A stretch of 64,000 nt of DNA from positions 62,001 to 126,000 of the IMG/VR virus record IMGVR_UViG_3300043449_002710; one strand, given 5' to 3'. The notes beneath the pieces are model-generated. The model saw only the letters and a program-made list of their open reading frames with translations. It searched no databases and had not been told where the DNA came from. The stretch is from a virus. Below are positions 50,625 through 58,300 of the stretch, piece by piece. Each line of letters begins with the position of its first letter. Within the stretch, counting starts at the first letter, position 1. The translations under genes were made by a program, and so were the position numbers.

Positions 50625-51083
50625 TTACTTCATTAGTTTTTCGGTTAGCCACGCAATCAGAGCGGTGGTTAAAAAAATACCTAGCGTGGGGCCTAAAATT
50701 GTTTTCACGGTGTCGATGATTTCATCGAGCAAACTGACTTCTTGAAACCCTTTATCCGACCAGTTTTTTAGGAGCTTATTGATCTGTACGGTTTCGACTT
50801 TCAGGCTCTTGGTGTTTTGAACGACCACGTCATCGGCCACGAGTCGGAGGATCTTATATTTTTCTTTGGACTTAGCGGACGAGGAGAAGGTCTTGCCTGG
50901 GAGGATCGAGTAGCGATTCAAAGGTTTTGTGGCAGCTACGATCCGGTTGCCCGAGCAATCCATTTCATTCAAAACAATCTGTAGATGCTCTTTTTCTTTC
51001 TCTTTGGCATCGGAAAGAGCTGCGTGGATTTTTGGGGCTATCGACTCATAGAAGAAAGGTCTAGTCACTTGCTTTTGATCCAT
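50625..51083 (-). CDS. Coiled-coil/C-terminal membrane protein (152 aa)
   Basis: ATG 51083 is used (upstream TTG 51128 is less likely), overlapping the previous gene by 19 bases. Soluble charged region to about residue 125, then a single C-terminal hydrophobic helix (TLGIFLTTALIAWLTEKLMK). This is a tail-anchored form. It lies between the sheath gene and a second tail-anchored gene. Role unknown; holin or lysis-regulator pairs can look like this. Confidence 0.55.
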   Translation of the reverse strand: MDQKQVTRPFFYESIAPKIHAALSDAKEKEKEHLQIVLNEMDCSGNRIVAATKPLNRYSILPGKTFSSSAKSKEKYKILRLVADDVVVQNTKSLKVETVQINKLLKNWSDKGFQEVSLLDEIIDTVKTILGPTLGIFLTTALIAWLTEKLMK

Positions 51084-51364
51084 CCAATCAGTCCGGTCCA
51101 GAAGAGCATGAAGATCCCGTACATCCAAGTGCGGTCACGTTTGATCTGAACAATCTCTTTTTCGTTGTCTTGAATCTTTTTACTAATTAAGCTTTGATTC
51201 TCTCGGATGAGTTTTTCTAGCTCAGAGTAATTGGCTCTTCTCTCTTGGCTATGCTGCTCTAGGATCTCTTTCAAAGAGCACAACTCTTTTTGAGTGATGA
51301 GCGTTCGCTCATCAATTCTACCCAATTTCTCTTGGAGATCGGATAAATTCCGAGATGACGACAT
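51065..51364 (-). CDS. Tail-anchored coiled-coil protein, XhlA-like (99 aa)
   Basis: The first 75 residues form a long heptad coiled coil (LQEKLGRIDERTLITQKELCSLKEIL) and the C-terminus a short membrane helix (TWMYGIFMLFWTGLIGWIKSK). This resembles XhlA-type phage haemolysin/lysis accessories, known to sit beside holins, though the family match is by shape only. AAGGGG is seven bases before the ATG. It overlaps the second membrane gene. Confidence 0.6.
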   Translation of the reverse strand: MSSSRNLSDLQEKLGRIDERTLITQKELCSLKEILEQHSQERRANYSELEKLIRENQSLISKKIQDNEKEIVQIKRDRTWMYGIFMLFWTGLIGWIKSK

Positions 51365-51376
51365 AATTCAACCCCT

Positions 51377-51712
51377 TCAAACCATCTTCCCTGAGATTTT
51401 AAAGGCTGCGTACTTGGCCACTTCTTGTGACTCGAAAGGCCCTTCTAGGAAACGGAATTCGGAATTCTCCAATCCTGCTTCCACGGGTTCGAAGGATTGA
51501 AAGACCAAAGGGTTTTGATTTTTGTCCTTCGGAAATCCCACGTACCAGTCCGAGATACATGCTTTGGACACATAGATTTTTTGGGCGTGATTCTTTGCAT
51601 ATTGAACGGATCTATTCATGGCATGAGATAAGACATCAAACCGTGAGATGACCACACCACAATGCTTCAATTCGTATCGACCTTCTTCGTTTCTATCCAA
51701 AAGCAAGCTCAT
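51377..51712 (-). CDS. Hypothetical protein (111 aa)
   Basis: Small alpha/beta protein, with no recognised domain. Sits at the head of the minus-strand run 51712-50625; its upstream sequence on that strand, GAGTTATTTTCTATTC, is a member of the recurrent start element. Unknown function. Confidence 0.55.
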   Translation of the reverse strand: MSLLLDRNEEGRYELKHCGVVISRFDVLSHAMNRSVQYAKNHAQKIYVSKACISDWYVGFPKDKNQNPLVFQSFEPVEAGLENSEFRFLEGPFESQEVAKYAAFKISGKMV

Positions 51713-51787
51713 GAATAGAAAATAACTCGAACTGAACTTATTTTAAGAAAGGAGCAAAGGAAGGCTCCCAGAAAGCAGAAATGACCG

Positions 51788-52024
51788 GTGCTAAGACACA
51801 AGAAGGATAGTACGATTATCGCTTACTTGCTCAAGGACAAAAACGGGAATTATTTTCACGCGGAATTAGAGGATATCACGGAAGACGGGCTGATTTTTAA
51901 AGTAACGGATAAAGAACTAGCTCAAAGCGGTCATTTTCCAGACAACTATATTGACTCAAGGTACTTGGATGCTTTGGGTCTAACTCTGATTTGGGTTCTG
52001 GAAGAGCCCATGCAAGAGCACTAA
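51788..52024 (+). CDS. Hypothetical protein (78 aa)
   Basis: GTG start; weak ribosome site. A short acidic alpha/beta protein with repeating NYFHAELEDITEDGLIFKV beta hairpins. It is divergent from the gene at 51712 and has its own AT-rich spacer with CTTATTTTAAG. Function unknown. Confidence 0.5.
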   Translation: MLRHKKDSTIIAYLLKDKNGNYFHAELEDITEDGLIFKVTDKELAQSGHFPDNYIDSRYLDALGLTLIWVLEEPMQEH

Positions 52025-52029
52025 AAAGA

Positions 52030-52057
52030 AAGCCCCACGCCTTTCGGTGTGGGGCTT
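52030..52057 (-). terminator. Minus-strand rho-independent terminator
   Basis: A 12-bp stem AAGCCCCACGCC / GGTGTGGGGCTT (one G-T pair) with a TTTC loop. The T-run is on the minus strand (TTTCTTTTT), ten bases after the LamG fragment's stop, so it ends that gene. Confidence 0.85.
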
Positions 52058-52066
52058 AATCAAAAA

Positions 52067-52765
52067 TTAAAGATTGTAGGTACTCATGAGAGAAGCTTCG
52101 ATCGATGCACGATCAGTATCTCCCAGTGCTTTATTATAAATACGGAATTCGCAGATCTTGGCATTTAACCGATCCTGATCTGTAAAACCTCTTTGCCCGA
52201 TAGCTGTTTGACCTATGCCATTAGATGGCATGGGGAAACCGGCTCCTTGCAGAGCTTTCAAATCATAGCTTGCCCAACTGCTAACTGTGTATCTCAATGT
52301 TCCATTTTTATACACTTTGAGAGAATTTGAACTTTGGACGATTGAGACTAGAGAGTTTCCAGACCAGTTTGAAAAGCTGTCCACAGGATCAAGACTAGCT
52401 GGTTCAGTTTGTGAGTAAGACATCTGCTTAACAGCATAAACATCAGTAGTAATTGGACAGATCGGCGACCAGGAAAGCCCCAAAGAATTGGTAGAATGAC
52501 CAATCAGATCTTGGTAGTATTCCGAAGAAACCCAGTCAGCCACAACAGCAAAAATTGTAGCTTCAGAACTAGAAAACATCGAGGCCGAGCCAATCGCGTT
52601 TGGAAACACGAGACCGCCAGAACCAAATACCATTCCAGGATATCCATTCAAACTTGTAGCCGTGGTAATTGTTCCATCAACAGTCGGAGTTTGAATCGGG
52701 GAGTCTGACACCATATTCAGGATTGTAAGCCGTGAGCATTGAAGCTGGGATAGTATAGACGCCAT
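52067..52765 (-). CDS. LamG-like fibre domain, likely C-terminal fragment of a broken gene (232 aa)
   Basis: A concanavalin/LamG-like beta sandwich: SLNGYPGMVFGSGGLVFP, TIFAVVADW, SLKVYKNGTLRY, and the typical ending AKICEFRIYNKALGDTDRASIEASLMSTYNL. Such domains bind sugars or surface proteins. No ribosome site precedes its possible ATGs (52765 or further in), and it overlaps the upstream N-terminal fragment in another frame. Together they look like one former fibre gene (attachment domain plus LamG) split by frameshift(s). A real frameshift in sequencing or a biological one cannot be told apart here. Confidence 0.55.
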   Translation of the reverse strand: MASILSQLQCSRLTILNMVSDSPIQTPTVDGTITTATSLNGYPGMVFGSGGLVFPNAIGSASMFSSSEATIFAVVADWVSSEYYQDLIGHSTNSLGLSWSPICPITTDVYAVKQMSYSQTEPASLDPVDSFSNWSGNSLVSIVQSSNSLKVYKNGTLRYTVSSWASYDLKALQGAGFPMPSNGIGQTAIGQRGFTDQDRLNAKICEFRIYNKALGDTDRASIEASLMSTYNL

Positions 52766-53115
52766 TGTCGTAAGAGGTTCCAGTAATCTGATAAACTAGA
52801 CCCGATAAATCGATGCCATCTGTCATTATCGACAAGAAGCACTTTTTCTACAATCCAGGCATCTTTGGCAGAAGAAGAAAATACAATACTCGAAATTGGA
52901 TTGTTCTGCGAGTAATCAAATTTGAAAACTTTCGTTTGTCTTCCTGTTATAGACGCATAATGAACAAATACCGATTTAATATCGTTGTTGGATAAAGAAT
53001 TATCTCCCGTTTGAGATACGTAGTTCGCTAAGATAGTGGGGATTTGATTTTTGTTTAAAAAAACTGGGACGGAAGCTCCTTTCGAAGGAGCTGTAGGGAA
53101 ATTTAATAGATTCAT
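52717..53115 (-). CDS. Fibre attachment-domain fragment, paralogue C (132 aa)
   Basis: ATG 53115 is preferred because a strong terminator lies between it and 53163. Residues 1-100 (NLLNFPTAPSKGASVPVFLNKNQIPTILANYVSQ ... VFVHYASITGRQTKVFKFDYSQNNPISSIVF ... VLLVDND) match the N-terminal domain of the fibre-like genes at 39515 and 40255. After VDND the frame turns into nonsense (RWHRFIGSSLSDY), whereas a +1 shift gives DGIDLSGLVYQITGTSYDNGVYTIP, a natural fibre continuation. So the gene is interrupted by a frameshift near 52820. Confidence 0.6.
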   Translation of the reverse strand: MNLLNFPTAPSKGASVPVFLNKNQIPTILANYVSQTGDNSLSNNDIKSVFVHYASITGRQTKVFKFDYSQNNPISSIVFSSSAKDAWIVEKVLLVDNDRWHRFIGSSLSDYWNLLRQWRLYYPSFNAHGLQS

Positions 53116-53130
53116 TTTTCTTTTCCATTC

Positions 53131-53163
53131 AAAAAAAGTGGCGCAAATTAGAATTTGCGCCAC
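53131..53163 (-). terminator. Terminator of the tail tube gene
   Basis: On the minus strand a 12-bp perfect stem GTGGCGCAAATT / AATTTGCGCCAC (2-base centre as written) is followed by seven T residues. It lies 20 bases after the tail tube stop and shows that tube and fibre fragments are separate transcripts. Confidence 0.85.
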
Positions 53164-53182
53164 ATAATTTAAAAAATTTTAA

Positions 53183-53704
53183 TTAAAGGACCTTGATGCG
53201 AGAAACGTAGGCGAGCTGGCCAGAGATCTTGTGGATGTAGTTACCGTCAGCGGTCCAGGCTTCGGGGTTTTTGGTTTTGAGCCAGCAACCCGAATACTGA
53301 TAAATCCGATAAGGATCAGTTCCTTTGTAAAGATATTCTTGCACCACAAAAGGACGGGTCTGATCGGTCAGATCCGTGAACACGTCTGCGTAGCCCAAGG
53401 TCTTCTCAAGTTCCTGATCCCAGACTTCGGTGCGAGCGAAGCTCACTGTGAAGCCGGTTGCTTTGCCAGGAACATAATCCACAGGCTTACCCATGGTGAC
53501 TTTGGAAAGCTCATACACGTGCTCGCCATCGCGGTTGTAAGCGCCTTCAGGCTGCCAGGAGTTGATGCGGCCCACAAGATTTCCGCCGACAACCAAGGCG
53601 GCCCCATGGTAGGTCATTGTTGACGGAGAACCCGGGTCGTTAAAATCAATGGATGCGGTCTGGACCCCAAACTTGTTGGTGGCAAAAGGGCTCGGATTTG
53701 GCAT
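53183..53704 (-). CDS. Tail tube protein (173 aa)
   Basis: The inner tube of the contractile tail. The residue run GRINSWQPEGAYNRDGEHVY, then VDYVPGKATGFTVSFARTEVWDQELEKTLGY and a QYSGCWLKTKNPEAWTADG end, resembles tube proteins of large myoviruses (strong G-x-I-x-x-W-x-P and Y-x-G-C-W). Its size (173 aa) is near that of T4 gp19 (163 aa). AGGAG precedes the ATG. It has its own terminator and lies 3 kb upstream, in transcription order, of the sheath gene. Confidence 0.75.
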   Translation of the reverse strand: MPNPSPFATNKFGVQTASIDFNDPGSPSTMTYHGAALVVGGNLVGRINSWQPEGAYNRDGEHVYELSKVTMGKPVDYVPGKATGFTVSFARTEVWDQELEKTLGYADVFTDLTDQTRPFVVQEYLYKGTDPYRIYQYSGCWLKTKNPEAWTADGNYIHKISGQLAYVSRIKVL

Positions 53705-53819
53705 GGAAAAGTTCTCCTAAATTTTTAAACTTTTTCTTCTACTCAAATAATAAGCTAGAAAATCGAGCGAAGTTAAAATTGAACTGGTTCTCATCTTTAT
53801 TATAGTGTACTGTTAAAGT

Positions 53820-55583
53820 ATGTTATTTGAAGATGCTTTAAGAGTTGCAAAAACTGCTGGATTGAAAGTTCTAGAAACTGGGCTTGTCAATTCTGCAAAA
53901 AGACAACTGATCGATGTTGTCTGTAAGGCTGGGCACTCACGTAGAATGCCTCGCAATAAATTCAGCAACAGACCCCCTCAAAATTGTCCTGTTTGTTTAA
54001 AAGAACAAGGCCCTGATCTGGATAAAATTCTAACTGATCCTAAAATCAAAACTAGGTTAGATGAGGGGTATCATCTCAAAAAAGCTTTTTCCGAAGATCA
54101 TGAAATCCAGTTAGAAGTTGTCTGCCCACAAGGTCACACCTATTCTATTGCTAAATGGAAATTTACTAAAGGGACTCAATGCGGCTCTTGCTCAGGTAAG
54201 AATCGGGACCTTACTTTTTTTAACATCAAGCAAGAAATGGAAGCCGAGGGTTTTGAAGTTTTATCGAAGGAATATCAAAATCAGTATCAAAAGCTCCATC
54301 TGATTGACCCTGACGGTAACGAACAATGGATCTCGGCAGATTCTTGGAAACGCGGTTATAGGTCAGAGCGAGGACCGACTCAGCAGACTAGAGACCGCAC
54401 AATCGAAGAAGTAAAAAAAGATTTTGAAGCCGAAGGCTATCAGCTTTTGGAAACCAAATTTATCAATGTTAAAACTAAAATGAGAGCAGTATGCCCTAAA
54501 GGGCATGAGTTTCGAGTGCATTGGAATCATTGGAAAGATGCTGGCGTTAGGTGCTCGGTTTGTTTTGGCACCCCTATGATGACTTTAAAAGAAATTCAAG
54601 AGCATCCAGAAACTATCCAATCTGGTTACCAAGCCTTACGCCGAGAGCGGATTGGTGCTCGTTTGGGTTGCGTTTTTTTATGTCCAAAAGGTCATGAATG
54701 GACTTCCACTCTCCCAGATTTTTTTTCAAAAAAATACCGATGTTCCTCTTGTAACCCGAAGTCTAGCTTGGCGGAATTGGAATTCCTAGAAGAAGTGAAG
54801 AAAACATATCCATCGGCAAGAAAAAGTTTGGATTTCGGTTTTGAAATCGACATCTACATTCCCGAGTTAAAATTAGGAATTGAGTATTGTGGTCTTTATT
54901 GGCATTGCGAAAAAGAAAAACAACCTAATGCACATAAGGACAAGTTTTTAAAAGCTCAAAAAAATGGAATCAAGCTGTTGACCATTTTTGAAGACGAGTG
55001 GTTTTATAAAAAAGAAATTGTCTTGCGAAGAATCTTGAGATCCAAAAAGATCTCGGCTCGCGAAACTCAATTCAAAGAGATATCTAAAGTGGAGGCAGAT
55101 AAATTTTTTGAGGAGAATCATCTTCAAGGAAAATCAGCTACTACAACAAAACAGCATTTTGGTCTTTTTTATCTAGGGTCTTTAGTTGGTGCTATTGCGT
55201 ATGGACCCCACCATAGAAAGGATACGGGAGAATGGGTGCTAAGCCGACTTTGTTTTGGAGAATTTGATATTGTCGGGGGTACGGAAAAGTTATTCAAAAA
55301 CAGTCTGCGTTATTTACCTAAAGTCAAACTAATCTCATGGTCCGACAACAGGTATTCTAACGGGTCAGTCTATGCGAGACTAGGTTTTATCAAAGAGGAG
55401 GATTTAGGTCCCGATTACTCTTATGTGAAACCTGGGCATTCCCCAATTCGGGTTTCCAAGCAATCCATGAAAAAAACCAAAGAAGAGCAAGCATCAGGGA
55501 AAACCGAGCACGAACTCCGATTAGCGCAGGATTGGTACAGGATCTACGACTGCGGCAAAATCCGGTGGGCTTACCCACGCTGA
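53820..55583 (+). CDS. Homing endonuclease, Vsr/EDxHD-like, zinc-repeat type, second copy (587 aa)
   Basis: Diverged paralogue of the 45855 gene. Several zinc repeats (C35..H39, C56-C59 and more of the form VCPQGH ... CGSC, VCPKGH ... CSVC, LCPKGH ... CSSC) precede the nuclease core FEIDIYIPELKLGIEYCGLYWHCE and K ... LLTIFEDEW. The end repeats SWSDNRYSNGSVYARLGF, a PDYSYVKPG stretch, a basic KTKEEQASGKTEHELRL linker and YDCGKIRWAYP. The N-terminal copy number of zinc units differs, so the targets likely differ. It is on the plus strand, 115 bases beyond the tail tube gene's start. Confidence 0.85.
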   Translation: MLFEDALRVAKTAGLKVLETGLVNSAKRQLIDVVCKAGHSRRMPRNKFSNRPPQNCPVCLKEQGPDLDKILTDPKIKTRLDEGYHLKKAFSEDHEIQLEVVCPQGHTYSIAKWKFTKGTQCGSCSGKNRDLTFFNIKQEMEAEGFEVLSKEYQNQYQKLHLIDPDGNEQWISADSWKRGYRSERGPTQQTRDRTIEEVKKDFEAEGYQLLETKFINVKTKMRAVCPKGHEFRVHWNHWKDAGVRCSVCFGTPMMTLKEIQEHPETIQSGYQALRRERIGARLGCVFLCPKGHEWTSTLPDFFSKKYRCSSCNPKSSLAELEFLEEVKKTYPSARKSLDFGFEIDIYIPELKLGIEYCGLYWHCEKEKQPNAHKDKFLKAQKNGIKLLTIFEDEWFYKKEIVLRRILRSKKISARETQFKEISKVEADKFFEENHLQGKSATTTKQHFGLFYLGSLVGAIAYGPHHRKDTGEWVLSRLCFGEFDIVGGTEKLFKNSLRYLPKVKLISWSDNRYSNGSVYARLGFIKEEDLGPDYSYVKPGHSPIRVSKQSMKKTKEEQASGKTEHELRLAQDWYRIYDCGKIRWAYPR

Positions 55584-55584
55584 T

Positions 55585-55794
55585 TCACTCGATCAAGCCT
55601 TGGAAGTGCTCCCAAAACAGATCCGAGATTTGCTGGTAGATTTTGATGGCGTCCTCGTCGAGGTCTCCGTACTTTAACTGGCTGCGCAAAGCCTTTGAGA
55701 AGGCCCAGGCGGCGGAAGAAAGAGCGCCCGCCTTTTGAGTGAGTTCAAACTCTTCTTTTTCCTCAGGTAGGTTGAATTCCAGAATTGCTTTCAT
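55585..55794 (-). CDS. Small phage hypothetical protein (69 aa)
   Basis: Begins MKAILEFNLPEEKEEFELTQKAGAL, a start I recall from small conserved phage proteins of unknown role, then an amphipathic helix SAAWAFSKALRSQLKYG. It is convergent with the endonuclease, one base apart. Upstream on its strand stands ATATTATTTTACGAG. Confidence in coding is good, in function none. Confidence 0.65.
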   Translation of the reverse strand: MKAILEFNLPEEKEEFELTQKAGALSSAAWAFSKALRSQLKYGDLDEDAIKIYQQISDLFWEHFQGLIE

Positions 55795-55881
55795 GAGAGC
55801 CGCTCGTAAAATAATATAGAAAATTCTTGAGAAGATTTCAAAGATTCTATAGTTTTTCTAAATAACATTATTTTCATAGCA

Positions 55882-55937
55882 GGTGTGAGCCCAAGTGAAA
55901 ACACAGGGCCATTCGGGCTCACACCCCTACGCAGGGG
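55882..55937 (+). promoter_or_regulatory. Structured leader with two hairpins
   Basis: Perfect 11-bp arms GGTGTGAGCCC (55882-55892) and GGGCTCACACC (55915-55925) enclose a 22-base loop, followed directly by CCCCT-ACGC-AGGGG (55924-55937), whose first bases also belong to the first stem; the two hairpins can therefore exclude each other. The next gene's ribosome site (GGGGT) follows at once. This is the layout of an RNA switch or attenuator; what it senses cannot be said. Confidence 0.5.
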
Positions 55938-55945
55938 TTTGGGGT

Positions 55946-56188
55946 ATGCTTCCATCTTGGCTGATTTGTCTTCTAGCGATCAATACCGCATCAGATCGAT
56001 GGGGTGTCTACCCTGGAATTGGCCTGTTGTTTTGCCAGCAATTAAATTCCCCCCTCGGGTTAGATCTCCTCGACGAAGAAGGCATCTTCCAAGATTCATA
56101 TGACGCAGACGACTCAGACGACTCAGATGAGGAAGATGAAATCGAAACGTGCCGTGTCGTTACGGCGCAGCCTCTAATCAGGGTCTGA
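55946..56188 (+). CDS. Small membrane protein with acidic tail (80 aa)
   Basis: ATG 55946 follows GGGGTTTGGGGT; a longer GTG start (55895) would read through the leader hairpin. The first 30 residues (LPSWLICLLAINTA ... GVYPGIGLLFCQ) are hydrophobic, enough for one or two membrane segments or an unusual signal; the tail has a highly acidic run (DADDSDDSDEEDEIE). I know no match. Coding is plausible but not certain. Confidence 0.45.
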   Translation: MLPSWLICLLAINTASDRWGVYPGIGLLFCQQLNSPLGLDLLDEEGIFQDSYDADDSDDSDEEDEIETCRVVTAQPLIRV

Positions 56189-56202
56189 CTTATATTTAGG
56201 GT

Positions 56203-57264
56203 ATGTCCAAAATTCAAAACGAAGACATTAAAAGCGTGGCCGAGCTTACTCTTCAAGGGTTGACCGAATCGAGTCTGCCGCACGATGATAAAGTCTTTTT
56301 GACAGCCAATTCACTCAACAAAACTTTATACCAAGCCATCGTGGATGGTGACCTATCGGGGGCAGCGAGCGGAGAGATGAGAAAAGCGCAATACTTTACG
56401 TCGAGCGGAAATTTCACGGTCCCTTCCAATGTCTACGTGGTCTATGTCACGGCCTGGGGCGGCGGGGGTGGTGGGGGCGGGGGCGGAACCTATTCCACGA
56501 ACTCGGGCGGTGGGGGCACGGGTGGAGGCGGGGGCTATTTTATCTATGACCGTTCGGTTTCAGTTACCCCAGCCGAAGTAATTGCAGTCACTATCGGGGG
56601 CGGCGGGGCCGGGGGTTCTTCTAGTGCAGATGGTTCCTCAGGCGGAAATACCTTGTTTGGTTCTTATTTGACGGTTCGAGGGGGCGGTAGCGGTTCCGCA
56701 GGGTCTAATGGAAACGTGAGTAATGCCGCAGGCGGGAGTTTTGTAAAACTCGGAATCACCGCAGGCGGAGGTGGTGGAAGTGGCTACACTGGCCCAGGGG
56801 GTGCGTCTTTAGGAAATTTGGGGGGAACTTCTGTCAACGGCTATGCAGGTTTTGGCGTGGACGGTGGTAGTGGATTGGGCGGCAAACAAGGCCCTGGGGG
56901 CCTTGGGGGTATCTCCTATTCGAGCACGACTAGGAAAGGTTCTGGCGGGGGCGGGGGTGCATCCGGTAGTGGGGGCGGTGCAGGGGGAAGCCTAGAGATC
57001 AATGAAATCGGAATCTGTGGGATCGGCGGGACGGGCGGAACCGGCGGCAATCTAGCCAACGCTTACTGTGGCGGGGGCGGGGGCGGCGGGGCCGGATTCA
57101 ATGGGGATGGCGCAAACGGAGGCTCCTCTGCCGCAGGGAGTTCAGCCTTAAGCAACAGCGGCGCAGGCGGAGGCGGTGGAGCGGGCGGGATCTCCACGAG
57201 TGTGAATGGATATTCAGGGGGCGCAGGCGGATCTGGCGGGTTGATTGTCTATTGGTTTGAGTAA
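56203..57264 (+). CDS. Glycine-rich tail fibre/adhesin protein (353 aa)
   Basis: Begins SKIQNEDIKSVAELTLQGLTESSLPHDDKVFLTAN, a helical attachment segment common in phage fibre proteins. From FTSSGNFTVPSNVYVVYVTAWGGGGG (about residues 67-92) it changes to long glycine runs to the end, matching the phage glycine-rich domain seen in receptor-binding proteins. The poly-Gly blocks (GGG repeats up to ten) give a G-rich plus strand. It may be another host-range determinant, like the one at 14552. Confidence 0.65.
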   Translation: MSKIQNEDIKSVAELTLQGLTESSLPHDDKVFLTANSLNKTLYQAIVDGDLSGAASGEMRKAQYFTSSGNFTVPSNVYVVYVTAWGGGGGGGGGGTYSTNSGGGGTGGGGGYFIYDRSVSVTPAEVIAVTIGGGGAGGSSSADGSSGGNTLFGSYLTVRGGGSGSAGSNGNVSNAAGGSFVKLGITAGGGGGSGYTGPGGASLGNLGGTSVNGYAGFGVDGGSGLGGKQGPGGLGGISYSSTTRKGSGGGGGASGSGGGAGGSLEINEIGICGIGGTGGTGGNLANAYCGGGGGGGAGFNGDGANGGSSAAGSSALSNSGAGGGGGAGGISTSVNGYSGGAGGSGGLIVYWFE

Positions 57265-57303
57265 ACTTGAGTTATTTTTAAGGGGCTGACTTGAGGACAA
57301 AAC

Positions 57304-57633
57304 ATGGCTAACGCCCCGACCCCTTTAAAATCCGAACGACTTTTGCAGGTAGCGCGAGCTACACTGGAAAAGGGGGATTTAGATTTGGCCAAAGAAATCA
57401 CAGTTTTAGCTCTGAGATCTGAAGACGCCGTCGAAGCTTTAGACAAATTGCTTCCGACCGTTCCAGAGCCTGAAATTCCTGAAGACGAATTAGAATTGTC
57501 GGATAATCAGGTGGCCAAAATTCGAGCTGTAGCCAACGAGCTTTTTGATCTGAAAAAGCAGAAGCTCGCCCATACTATCCTTGCCCGGTTGGATCGCATT
57601 GACGCAGCTAAGAAAAAACGCAAGTCGTCATAA
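57304..57633 (+). CDS. Hypothetical protein (109 aa)
   Basis: Mostly helical, with TPR-like spacing in the first 50 residues (LLQVARATLEKGDLDLAKEITVLAL), a Pro/Glu-rich centre and a Lys-rich end (AAKKKRKSS). GTTATTTTTAA lies at 57271-57281 upstream. Weak ribosome site (GAGGA). A bipartite basic end could bind DNA or RNA; no family assigned. Confidence 0.6.
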   Translation: MANAPTPLKSERLLQVARATLEKGDLDLAKEITVLALRSEDAVEALDKLLPTVPEPEIPEDELELSDNQVAKIRAVANELFDLKKQKLAHTILARLDRIDAAKKKRKSS

Positions 57634-57644
57634 CTACTACCGCA

Positions 57645-57673
57645 AGGGTTCCTGGGATGACCCCAGGAACCCT
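57645..57673 (+). terminator. Strong hairpin after 109-aa gene
   Basis: 12-bp perfect stem AGGGTTCCTGGG / CCCAGGAACCCT with 5-base loop, 11 bases after the stop. No T-run follows, so it is an atypical terminator or an RNA-protecting hairpin. Confidence 0.6.
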
Positions 57674-57795
57674 GATAATTAGAGAGAGAGGAGTAGTATG
57701 CGAAGATGGTGCAAAAGATAAGCCCAACGCACAAGGGTCCCCCAAGCTAGCGGTCTGACTAAATACAATTTCTATTCCGACTTATTTTTTATAGT

Positions 57796-57972
57796 ATGCG
57801 TATTCAAATTTGCCCAGAATGCCATGTCGCTTTATTAGAGCCCTACCCGCATCGGCAAACTTTGCCGCCTTGGATGAAATGCCCGTGCTGCGGGTACACT
57901 GAGGCCGCGCAAGAACGAGAAGCGGCAGAATCAGATCTGAATTCAAGAGAGTCTAAAAATAGACCTGGGTGA
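57796..57972 (+). CDS. Small zinc-ribbon protein (58 aa)
   Basis: Contains CPEC (residues 6-9) and CPCC (29-32), a compact zinc ribbon, then a charged Ala/Glu helix and a basic end. It is the first of several zinc proteins in this 2.4-kb area. ATG 57796 follows CTTATTTTTTATAGT and no ribosome site is seen, so translation may depend on a short leader. It ends two bases before the minus-strand neighbour's stop. Confidence 0.55.
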   Translation: MRIQICPECHVALLEPYPHRQTLPPWMKCPCCGYTEAAQEREAAESDLNSRESKNRPG

Positions 57973-57974
57973 GG

Positions 57975-58139
57975 TTAATTTTTTGTGCAGTTGCAATAAC
58001 AGCATTTAAACCCGAAGTCGTTTGAGTTCTTGCAGACTTCACAGACCCACTTTGAAAACAAAGGATCGATTTCCACCTGACACTTAGGACGATTTGAAAA
58101 TTCTTTTTGGCTGTCGTCGGTGATTAGCTCAGGTTTCAT
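57975..58139 (-). CDS. Small zinc-binding protein (54 aa)
   Basis: Third of three overlapping minus-strand genes (ATG overlaps the previous TGA as ATGA). The C-terminal half has WVCEVCKN ... FKCCYCNC, a dense set of Cys pairs typical of a zinc ribbon. Only 54 residues; no function known. Confidence 0.55.
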   Translation of the reverse strand: MKPELITDDSQKEFSNRPKCQVEIDPLFSKWVCEVCKNSNDFGFKCCYCNCTKN

Positions 58140-58300
58140 CTTTTCATCTTTTTTCTTTTCCTGTAGTTCGAGGATCGGAATGCCTCACATCTTTTACAGA
58201 TCTGTGCCCCGGTCTTCGTATGCCTTCTGATGTTGTTCTCTAAAAGAGCGTGCCCTCTTTTACAGAATTCGCGTTCTTTAATCGGAGATTTCTCGGACAC
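58136..58300 (-). CDS. Small zinc-finger (HNH-like) protein (54 aa)
   Basis: Start GTG 58300 overlaps the previous gene by 23 bases. The sequence EFCKRGHALLENNIRR ... ICKRCEAFRSSNYRKRKK is the C-x2-GH ... C-x2-C arrangement of small phage zinc finger or HNH-derived proteins, with a strongly basic DNA-binding tail. No catalytic HNH His pair is complete, so it is likely a binding rather than a cutting protein. Confidence 0.6.
   Translation of the reverse strand: MSEKSPIKEREFCKRGHALLENNIRRHTKTGAQICKRCEAFRSSNYRKRKKMKR

Noticed and set aside
56008-56283. Minus-strand 91-aa ORF with Ser-rich stretch
   Set aside because: The Ser run is the antisense of the acidic DSD run of the plus-strand gene, and it also crosses the start of the glycine-rich gene.
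56203-57264. Tandem-repeat satellite in the G-rich stretch
   Set aside because: The G runs are due to Gly codons of a real gene in frame, not to a non-coding repeat.
57645-57673. CRISPR-like or integrative repeat
   Set aside because: It is a single hairpin, not a spaced repeat array; no CRISPR array was found anywhere in the window.
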